Assembly: GCA_963920705.1 (NCBI GenBank)
Contig: OY987232.1
Coordinates: 2,542,001-2,606,000 of the forward strand
DNA length: 64,000 nt
Source of the DNA: Odiellus spinosus
Taxonomy: Eukaryota > Arthropoda > Arachnida > Opiliones > Phalangiidae
Direction: 5' to 3'
This document shows, piece after piece, positions 55,238-64,000 of this stretch. A program made the position numbers and the translations under genes. The stretch's first letter is position 1. Every line of letters starts with the position of its first letter. Under the pieces are notes generated by a model that saw only the letters and a program-made list of their open reading frames with translations, made no database searches and had not been told where the DNA came from.

Positions 55238-57765
55238 TCTATGCTTGGGAAATTTGTGGATCTATAATTGGGAAATTTGTGGATTTATACTTAGGGAATT
55301 TGTGAATCTATACTTGGAAAATTTGTGAATCTATGCTTGGAAAATTTGTGAATCTATACTTGGGAAATTTGTGAATATATACTAGGAAAATTTGTGAATC
55401 TATACTAGGAAAATTTTGAATCTATACTTGGAAAATTTGTGAATCTATACTTAAGAAATTTGTGGATCTATACTTGGGAAATTTGTGGATCTATACTTGG
55501 GAAATTTGTGGATCTCTACTTGGAAAATTTGTGAATCTATACTTGGGAAATTTGTGGATCTATACTTGGGAAATTTGTAGATCTCTACTTGGAAAATTTG
55601 TGAATCTATACTTTTAAAATTTGTGAATCTATACTTAGGAAATTTGTGAGTCTATACTTGGGAAATTTGTTAATCTATACTTGGGAAATTTGTGAATCTA
55701 TATTTGGGAAATTTGTGAATCTATACTTGGGAAATTTGTGGATCTATACTTGGGAAATTTGTGGATCTATACTTAGGGAATTTGTGAATCTACACTTGGG
55801 AAATTTGTGAATTTATACTTGGGAAATTTGTGCACCTATACTTGGGAAATTTTTGGATCTATACTTGGGAAATTTGTGAATCTATACTTGGAAAATTTGT
55901 GAATCTATCCTTATGAAATTTGTGAATCTATACTTGGGAAATTTGTGAGTCTATACTTGGGAAATTTGTGAATCTATATTTGGAAAATTTGTGAATCTAT
56001 ATTTGGGAAATTTGTGAATCTATGCTTGGGAAATTTGTGAATCTATACTTGGGAAATTTGTGGATCTATACTTGGGAAATTTGTGGATCTATACTTGGGA
56101 AATTTGTGGATCTATACTTAGGGAATTTGTGAATCTATACTTGGAGAATTTGTGAATCTATACTTGGGAAATTTGTGAATCTATACTTGGGAAATTTGTG
56201 AATTTATACTTGGGAAATTTGTGCATCTATACTTGGGAAATTTGTGGATCTATACTTGGGAAATTTGTGGATCTATACTAGGGAAATTTGTGGATCTATA
56301 CTTAGGGAATTTGTGAATCTACACTTGGGAAATTTGTGAATTTATACTTGGGAAATTTGTGCATCTATACTTGGGAAATTTGTGGATCTATACTTGGGAA
56401 ATTTGTGGATCTATACTTGGGAAATTTGTGGATCTATACTTGGGAAATTTGTGGATCTATACTTGGGAAATTTGTGGATCTATACTTAGGGAATTTGTGA
56501 ATCTATACTTGGGGAATTTGTGAATCTATACTTGGGAAATTTGTGAATCTATACTTAGGGAATTTGTGAATCTATACTAGGGGAATTTGTGAATCTATAC
56601 TTGGAAAATTTGTGAATCTATACTTGGGAAATTTTTGAATTTATACTTGGGAAATTTGTGCATCTATACTTGGGAAATTTGTGGATCTATGCTTGGGAAA
56701 TTTGTGGATTTATACTTAGGGAATTTGTGAATCTATACTTAGAAAATTTGTGAATCTATACTTGGAAAATTTGCGAATCTATACTTGGAAAATTTGTGAA
56801 TCTATCCTTGGAAAATTTGTGAATATATACTAGGAAAATTTGTGAATCTATACTTGGTAAATTTTTAATCTATACTTGGGAAATTTGTGGATCTATACTT
56901 GGGAAATTTGTGAATCTATACTTGGAAAATTTGTGAATCTATCCTTATGAAATTTGTGAATCTATACTTGGGAAATTTGTGAGTCTATACTTGTTAAATT
57001 TGTGAATCTATACTTGGGAAATTTATGAATCTATACTTGGGAAATTTATGAATCTATACTAGGAAAATTTGTGAATCTATACTTGGGAAATTTGTGGATC
57101 TATACTTGGGAAATTTGTGGATCTATACTTAGGGAATTTGTGAATCTACACTTGGGAAATTTGTGCATCTATACTTGGGAAATTTGTGGATCTATACTTG
57201 GGAAATTTGTGGATCTATACTTGGGAAATTTGTGGATCTATACTTGGGAAATTTGTGGATCTATACTTGGGAAATTTGTGGATCTCTACTTGGAAAATTT
57301 GTGAATCTATACTTTTAAAATTTGTGAATCTATACTTAGGAAATTTGTGAATCTATACTTAGGAAATTTGTGAATCTATATTTGGGAAATTTGTGAATTT
57401 ATACTTGGGAAATTTGTGCATCTATACTTGGGAAATTTGTGGATCTATACTTGGGAAATTTGTGAATCTATACTTGGAAAATTTGTGAATCTATCCTTAT
57501 GAAATTTGTGAATCTATACTTGGGAAATTTGTGAGTCTATACTTGGGAAATTTGTGAATCTATATTTGGAAAATTTGTGAATCTATATTTGGGAAATTTG
57601 TGAATCTATACTTGGGAAATTTGTGAATCTATACTTGGGAAATTTGTGGATCTATACTTGGGAAATTTGTGGATCTATACTTGGGAAATTTGTGGATCTA
57701 TACTTGGGAAATTTGTGGATCTATACTTAGGGAATTTGTGAATCTATACTTGGATAATTTGTGAA
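55238..57765 (+). repeat. 2,528-bp tandem duplication, copy 1
   Basis: CTATAATTGGG (55263/57791), ACTAGGGGAATTTG (56577/59105), TTTGCGAATC (56774/59302) and TTGGTAAATTTTTAATC (56861/59389) all show the same 2,528-bp offset. Few differences are seen: TTAAGAAATTTG near 55,452 in copy 1 against TTGGGAAATTTG in copy 2, and TTGTGAAATTTG near 58,074 in copy 2. Confidence 0.92.
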
Positions 57766-59658
57766 TCTATGCTTGGGAAATTTGTGGATCTATAATTGGG
57801 AAATTTGTGGATTTATACTTAGGGAATTTGTGAATCTATACTTGGAAAATTTGTGAATCTATGCTTGGAAAATTTGTGAATCTATACTTGGGAAATTTGT
57901 GAATATATACTAGGAAAATTTGTGAATCTATACTAGGAAAATTTTGAATCTATACTTGGAAAATTTGTGAATCTATACTTGGGAAATTTGTGGATCTATA
58001 CTTGGGAAATTTGTGGATCTATACTTGGGAAATTTGTGGATCTCTACTTGGAAAATTTGTGAATCTATACTTGTGAAATTTGTGGATCTATACTTGGGAA
58101 ATTTGTAGATCTCTACTTGGAAAATTTGTGAATCTATACTTTTAAAATTTGTGAATCTATACTTAGGAAATTTGTGAGTCTATACTTGGGAAATTTGTTA
58201 ATCTATACTTGGGAAATTTGTGAATCTATATTTGGGAAATTTGTGAATCTATACTTGGGAAATTTGTGGATCTATACTTGGGAAATTTGTGGATCTATAC
58301 TTAGGGAATTTGTGAATCTACACTTGGGAAATTTGTGAATTTATACTTGGGAAATTTGTGCACCTATACTTGGGAAATTTTTGGATCTATACTTGGGAAA
58401 TTTGTGAATCTATACTTGGAAAATTTGTGAATCTATCCTTATGAAATTTGTGAATCTATACTTGGGAAATTTGTGAGTCTATACTTGGGAAATTTGTGAA
58501 TCTATATTTGGAAAATTTGTGAATCTATATTTGGGAAATTTGTGAATCTATGCTTGGGAAATTTGTGAATCTATACTTGGGAAATTTGTGGATCTATACT
58601 TGGGAAATTTGTGGATCTATACTTGGGAAATTTGTGGATCTATACTTAGGGAATTTGTGAATCTATACTTGGAGAATTTGTGAATCTATACTTGGGAAAT
58701 TTGTGAATCTATACTTGGGAAATTTGTGAATTTATACTTGGGAAATTTGTGCATCTATACTTGGGAAATTTGTGGATCTATACTTGGGAAATTTGTGGAT
58801 CTATACTAGGGAAATTTGTGGATCTATACTTAGGGAATTTGTGAATCTACACTTGGGAAATTTGTGAATTTATACTTGGGAAATTTGTGCATCTATACTT
58901 GGGAAATTTGTGGATCTATACTTGGGAAATTTGTGGATCTATACTTGGGAAATTTGTGGATCTATACTTGGGAAATTTGTGGATCTATACTTGGGAAATT
59001 TGTGGATCTATACTTAGGGAATTTGTGAATCTATACTTGGGGAATTTGTGAATCTATACTTGGGAAATTTGTGAATCTATACTTAGGGAATTTGTGAATC
59101 TATACTAGGGGAATTTGTGAATCTATACTTGGAAAATTTGTGAATCTATACTTGGGAAATTTTTGAATTTATACTTGGGAAATTTGTGCATCTATACTTG
59201 GGAAATTTGTGGATCTATGCTTGGGAAATTTGTGGATTTATACTTAGGGAATTTGTGAATCTATACTTAGAAAATTTGTGAATCTATACTTGGAAAATTT
59301 GCGAATCTATACTTGGAAAATTTGTGAATCTATCCTTGGAAAATTTGTGAATATATACTAGGAAAATTTGTGAATCTATACTTGGTAAATTTTTAATCTA
59401 TACTTGGGAAATTTGTGGATCTATACTTGGGAAATTTGTGAATCTATACTTGGAAAATTTGTGAATCTATCCTTATGAAATTTGTGAATCTATACTTGGG
59501 AAATTTGTGAGTCTATACTTGTTAAATTTGTGAATCTATACTTGGGAAATTTATGAATCTATACTTGGGAAATTTATGAATCTATACTAGGAAAATTTGT
59601 GAATCTATACTTGGGAAATTTGTGGATCTATACTTGGGAAATTTGTGGATCTATACTT
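57766..59658 (+). repeat. 2,528-bp tandem duplication, copy 2 (right part missing)
   Basis: Copy 2 follows copy 1 in register until about 59,658. There it jumps back to a GTAGATCTCTAC unit equivalent to 58,105. The last ~0.63 kb of copy 1 is therefore not reached here but is found further on at 60.5-61.14 kb. The pattern implies a later exchange inside the duplicated pair. Confidence 0.88.
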
Positions 59659-61140
59659 GGGAAATTTGTAGATCTCTACTTGGAAAATTTGTGAATCTAT
59701 ACTTTTAAAATTTGTGAATCTATACTTAGGAAATTTGTGAGTCTATACTTGGGAAATTTGTTAATCTATACTTGGGAAATTTGTGAATCTATATTTGGGA
59801 AATTTGTGAATCTATACTTGGGAAATTTGTGGATCTATACTTGGGAAATTTGTGGATCTATACTTAGGGAATTTGTGAATCTACACTTGGGAAATTTGTG
59901 AATTTATACTTGGGAAATTTGTGCACCTATACTTGGGAAATTTTTGGATCTATACTTGGGAAATTTGTGAATCTATACTTGGAAAATTTGTGAATCTATC
60001 CTTATGAAATTTGTGAATCTATACTTGGGAAATTTGTGAGTCTATACTTGGGAAATTTGTGAATCTATATTTGGAAAATTTGTGAATATATATTTGGGAA
60101 ATTTGTGAATCTATGCTTGGGAAATTTGTGAATCTATACTTGGGAAATTTGTGGATCTATACTTGGGAAATTTGTGGATCTATACTTGGGAAATTTGTGG
60201 ATCTATACTTAGGGAATTTGTGAATCTATACTTGGAGAATTTGTGAATCTATACTTGGGAAATTTGTGAATCTATACTTGGGAAATTTGTGAATATATAC
60301 TAGGAAAATTTGTGAATCTATACTTGGTAAATTTTTAATCTATACTTGGGAAATTTGTGGATCTATACTTGGGAAATTTGTGAATCTATACTTGGAAAAT
60401 TTGTGAATCTATCCTTATGAAATTTGTGAATCTATACTTGGGAAATTTGTGAGTCTATACTTGTTAAATTTGTGAATCTATACTTGGGAAATTTGTGGAT
60501 CTATACTTAGGGAATTTGTGAATCTACACTTGGGAAATTTGTGCATCTATACTTGGGAAATTTGTGGATCTATACTTGGGAAATTTGTGGATCTATACTT
60601 GGGAAATTTGTGGATCTATACTTGGGAAATTTGTGGATCTATACTTGGGAAATTTGTGGATCTCTACTTGGAAAATTTGTGAATCTATACTTTTAAAATT
60701 TGTGAATCTATACTTAGGAAATTTGTGAATCTATACTTAGGAAATTTGTGAATCTATATTTGGGAAATTTGTGAATTTATACTTGGGAAATTTGTGCATC
60801 TATACTTGGGAAATTTGTGGATCTATACTTGGGAAATTTGTGAATCTATACTTGGAAAATTTGTGAATCTATCCTTATGAAATTTGTGAATCTATACTTG
60901 GGAAATTTGTGAGTCTATACTTGGGAAATTTGTGAATCTATATTTGGAAAATTTGTGAATCTATATTTGGGAAATTTGTGAATCTATACTTGGGAAATTT
61001 GTGAATCTATACTTGGGAAATTTGTGGATCTATACTTGGGAAATTTGTGGATCTATACTTGGGAAATTTGTGGATCTATACTTGGGAAATTTGTGGATCT
61101 ATACTTAGGGAATTTGTGAATCTATACTTGGATAATTTGT
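59659..61140 (+). repeat. Rearranged partial copies of the 2,528-bp unit
   Basis: 59,668-60,290 matches 58,105-58,727 at an offset of 1,563. At 60,293 the text switches to the GTGAATATATAC / TTTTTAATC part of the unit (60331 matches 56861 at an offset of 3,470). From about 60,509 it matches 57,131-57,765 at 3,378. The 92-bp change is a loss of four units. The TTGGATAATTTG variant at ~57,750 and ~61,128 closes the match. Confidence 0.83.
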
Positions 61141-62807
61141 GAATCTATACTTGGGAAATTTGTGAATTTATACTTGGGAAATTTGTGCATCTATACTTGG
61201 GAAATTTGTGGATCTATACTTGGGAAATTTGTGGATCTATACTTGGGAAATTTGTGGATCTATACTTGGGAAATTTGTGGATCTATACTTGGGAAATTTG
61301 TGGATCTATACTTGGGAAATTTGTGGATCTATACTAAGGGAATTTGTGAATCTATACTTGGGGAATTTGTGAATCTATACTTGGGAAATTTGTGAATCTA
61401 TACTTGGGAAATTTTTGAATTTATATTTGGGAAATTTGTGCATCTATACTTGGGAAATTTGTGGATCTATACTTGGGAAATTTGTGGATCTATACTTGGG
61501 AAATTTGTGGATTTATACTTAGGGAATTTGTGAATCTATACTTGGAAAATTTGTGAATATATACTGGGAAAATTTGTGAATCTATACTAGGAAAATTTTG
61601 AATCTATACTTGGAAAATTTGAGAATCTATACTTAGGGAATTTGTGAATCTACACTTGGGAAATTTGTGAATTTATACTTGGGAAATTTGTGCATCTATA
61701 CTTGGGAAATTTGTGGATCTATACTTGGGAAATTTGTGGATCTATACTTGGGAAATTTGTGGATCTATACTTGGGAAATTTGTGGATCTATACTTGGGAA
61801 ATTTGTGGATCTATACTTGGGAAATTTGTGGATCTATACTTAGGGAATTTGTGAATCTATACTTGGGAAATTTGTGAATCTATACTTGGGAAATTTTTGA
61901 ATTTATACTTGGGAAATTTGTGCATCTATGCTTGGGAAATTTGTGGATCTATGCTTGGGAAATTTGTGGATCTATACTTGGGAAATTTGTGGATCTATAC
62001 TTAGGGAATTTGTGAATCTATACTTGGAAAATTTGTGAATCTATACTTGGAAAATTTGTGAATCTATACTTGGGAAATTTGTGAATATATACTAGGAAAA
62101 TTTGTGAATCTATACTAGGAAAATTTTGAATCTATACTTGGAAAATTTGTGAATCTATACTTGGGAAATTTGTGGATCTATACTTGGGAAATTTGTGGAT
62201 CTATACTTGGGAAATTTGTGGATCTCTACTTGGAAAATTTGTGAATCTATACTTGGGAAATTTGTGGATCTATACTTGGGAAATTTGTAGATCTATACTT
62301 GGGAAATTTGTGGATCTATACTTGGGAAATTTGTGGATCTATACTTGGGAAATTTGTGGATCTCTACTTGGAAAATTTGTGAATCTATACTTTTAAAATT
62401 TGTGAATCTATACTTAGGAAATTTGTGAGTCTATACTTGGGAAATTTGTTAATCTATACTTGGGAAATTTGTGAATCTATATTTGGGAAATTTGTGAATC
62501 TATACTTGGGAAATTTGTGGATCTATACTTGGGAAATTTGTGGATCTATACTTAGGGAATTTGTGAATCTACACTTGGGAAATTTGTGAATTTATACTTG
62601 GGAAATTTGTGCATCTATACTTGGGAAATTTGTGGATCTATACTTGGGAAATTTGTGAATCTATACTTGGAAAATTTGTGAATCTATCCTTATGAAATTT
62701 GTGAATCTATACTTGGGAAATTTGTGAGTCTATACTTGGGAAATATGTGAATCTATATTTGGAAAATTTGTGAATCTATATTTGGGAAATTTGTGAATCT
62801 ATACTTG
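61141..62807 (+). repeat. Satellite stretch rich in base-4-G runs
   Basis: Runs of six to seven consecutive base-4-G units occur at 61.19-61.33 and 61.70-61.83 kb. The GAATTTATATTTGGG block makes its last appearance at 61,418. A GTGAATATATACTGGG variant at ~61,556 and a GTGCATCTATGCTTGGG unit at ~61,920 are private. No unique sequence is visible. Confidence 0.75.
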
Positions 62808-63520
62808 GGAAATTTGTGAATCTATACTTGGGAAATTTGTGGATCTATACTTGGGAAATTTGTGAATTTATACTTGGGAAATTTGTGCATCTATACTTGG
62901 GAAATTTGTGGATCTATACTTGGGAAATTTGTGGATCTATACTAGGGAAATTTGTGGATCTATACTTAGGGAATTTGTGAATCTACACTTGGGAAATTTG
63001 TGAATTTATACTTGGGAAATTTGTGCATCTATACTTGGGAAATTTGTGGATCTATACTTGGGAAATTTGTGGATCTATACTTGGGAAATTTGTGGATCTA
63101 TACTTGGGAAATTTGTGGATCTATACTTGGGAAATTTGTGGATCTATACTTAGGGAATTTGTGAATCTATACTTGGGAAATTTGTGGATCTATACTTGGG
63201 AAATTTGTGAATTTATACTTGGGAAATTTGTGCATCTATACTTGGGAAATTTGTGGATCTATACTTGGGAAATTTGTGGATCTATACTAGGGAAATTTGT
63301 GGATCTATACTTAGGGAATTTGTGAATCTACACTTGGGAAATTTGTGAATTTATACTTGGGAAATTTGTGCATCTATACTTGGGAAATTTGTGGATCTAT
63401 ACTTGGGAAATTTGTGGATCTATACTTGGGAAATTTGTGGATCTATACTTGGGAAATTTGTGGATCTATACTTGGGAAATTTGTGGATCTATACTTAGGG
63501 AATTTGTGAATCTATACTTG
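62808..63520 (+). repeat. 345-bp tandem duplication (two copies)
   Basis: CTAGGGAAATTTG at 62,943 and 63,288 and the surrounding GAATTTATAC, GTGCATC, TTAGGGAATTTG and TACACTTGGG units are offset by 345 bp, exactly 15 units. Copy 1 spans about 62,808-63,152 and copy 2 about 63,153-63,497. The longest forward open frame in the window, 100 codons from a GTG at 63,023, crosses this join and reflects a long run of base-4-G units rather than a gene. Confidence 0.83.
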
Positions 63521-64000
63521 GGGAATTTGTGAATCTATACTTGGGAAATTTGTGAATCTATACTTAGGGAATTTGTGAATCTATACTTGGGGAATTTGTG
63601 AATCTATACTTGGGAAATTTGTGAATCTATACTTGGGAAATTTTTGAATTTATACTTGGGAAATTTGTGCATCTATACTTGGGAAATTTGTGGATCTATG
63701 CTTGGGAAATTTGTGGATTTATACTTATGGAATTTGTGAATCTATACTTAGAAAATTTGTGAATCTATACTTGGAAAATTTGCGAATCTATACTTGGAAA
63801 ATTTGTGAATCTATCCTTGGAAAATTTGTGAATATATACTAGTAAAATTTGTGAATCTATACTTGGTAAATTTTGAATCTATACTTGGAAAATTTGTGGA
63901 TCTATACTTGGGAAATTTGTGAATCTATACTTGGAAAATTTGTGAATCTATCCTTATGAAATTTGTGAATCTATACTTGGGAAATTTGTGAGTCTATACT
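63521..64000 (+). repeat. Satellite continuing past the window end
   Basis: The order TTGGGGAATTTG, TTTTTGAATTTATAC, GTGCATC, CTATGCTTGGG, CTTAGAAAA, TTTGCGAATC (CpG at 63783), CTATCCTTGG and GTGAATATATAC repeats that at 56.6-56.85 and 59.15-59.4 kb (offset ~7,009 from the former). The window stops in mid-unit. Confidence 0.8.

Larger units (their letters stand above)
1..64000 (+). repeat. 23-bp satellite array (whole window)
   Basis: Every line of the window is built from a 23-bp unit, GTGGATCTATAC plus TTGGGAAATTT, in direct head-to-tail orientation, giving about 2,780 units (64,000/23). I saw no inverted stretch and no non-satellite insertion. Both window ends fall inside monomers, so the array continues on each side. 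The consensus holds 6 G, 2 C, 6 A and 9 T. Base 4 alternates mainly between G and A, with C in GTGCATC units. Bases 14-18 vary (TTGGGA, TTGGAA, TAGGAA, TTAGGG, TTGGGG, TTGGAG, TTTTAA, TTATGA). Known satellites of this type form centromeric, pericentromeric or subtelomeric heterochromatin; which applies here is inference. No protein-coding gene, rRNA, tRNA or mobile element is supported anywhere in the window. Confidence 0.98.

Noticed and set aside
63023-63325. 100-codon forward open frame, longest in the window
   Set aside because: It starts at GTG, not ATG, and translates a 23-residue repeat produced by the unit length. It crosses a 345-bp duplication join and has no promoter, intron, domain or unique sequence. 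It is a by-product of a run of base-4-G units.
1-64000. CRISPR array
   Set aside because: Units are directly adjacent with no spacers between repeats, and no cas genes are present.
1-64000. Telomeric or subtelomeric simple repeat
   Set aside because: No TTAGGG or TTTAGGG run exists. TTAGGG occurs only as an isolated part of the TTAGGGAATTTG unit variant.
1-64000. CENP-B box
   Set aside because: I looked for TTCG....A..CGGG. The monomer has no CpG, and the rare TTCGAAATTT and TTCGGAAATTT variants do not continue to the second half of the box.
1-64000. G-quadruplex forming array
   Set aside because: There is one GGG per 23 bp, so loops would be about 20 nt, far longer than stable quadruplex loops.
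1-64000. NF-kB/Rel- or Su(H)-like sites in CTTGGGAAATTTG
   Set aside because: The resemblance is partial (GGGAAATT or TGGGAA cores only) and a short motif in any 23-bp unit is repeated thousands of times by default. No evidence of function.
1-64000. Hidden unique gene, tRNA or transposon inside the array
   Set aside because: I read through the window for breaks in the 23-bp pattern. Every irregular place (such as AAATAGTTGATC near 33,065 or TTTGGGATC-type indels) is a one- to three-base change within a unit.

Overview
The whole window is one uninterrupted satellite DNA array. A 23-bp monomer, GTGGATCTATAC followed by TTGGGAAATTT, repeats head to tail about 2,780 times in a single orientation. 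The window starts and ends in mid-array, so neither edge of the satellite is visible. I found no unique sequence, gene, RNA gene, transposon, CRISPR array, origin or promoter. This is eukaryotic constitutive heterochromatin in type (centromeric, pericentromeric or subtelomeric). The species cannot be told from the sequence and I do not recognise the monomer. The consensus is about 35% GC, strongly G-over-C skewed on the + strand, and contains no CpG.

Monomer variants carry the information. Numbering from the first G of GTG, base 4 is G (GATC-bearing), A (GAATC-bearing) or, less often, C. Other recurrent variants are TTGGAAAA, TAGGAAAA, TTAGGGAA, TTTTAAAA, the pair CTTTTAAAA / CCTTATGAAA, GTGAGTCT, GTTAATCT, GTAGATCT and GTGAATATATAC. 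Most units are 23 bp, but 21-, 22- and 24-bp units recur at fixed places inside larger blocks. Runs of these variants form irregular higher-order blocks of roughly 0.3 to 2.8 kb.

Layout: 1 to ~14.66 kb is marked by eleven 22-bp GGATAATAC units. From ~14.66 to 20.04 kb the 21-bp TTTGGATC unit appears and persists. Between 20.04 and 30.56 kb are two adjacent direct duplications (2,755 and 2,754 bp). From 30.57 to 37.56 kb is a block with internal 758-bp and ~4.84-kb duplications. At 37.56 to 40.49 kb is a displaced copy of the 19.6-25.4 kb material. Then come duplications of 1,266/1,473 bp (41.3-44.05 kb), 1,867 bp (45.8-49.55 kb), ~1.33 kb (50.2-52.75 kb), 460 bp (53.87-54.79 kb), 2,528 bp (55.24-59.66 kb) and 345 bp (62.8-63.5 kb). 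This is the footprint expected of repeated unequal exchange or replication slippage with conversion.

Forward open frames of 60-100 codons exist only because 23 leaves remainder 2 when divided by 3, so a run of base-4-G monomers is open in all three forward frames. All of them start at GTG rather than ATG and I do not annotate any as a gene. No undescribed functional system is evident. The real interest is the satellite's evolution, its near absence of CpG, its phased AAATTT tracts and its duplication history.
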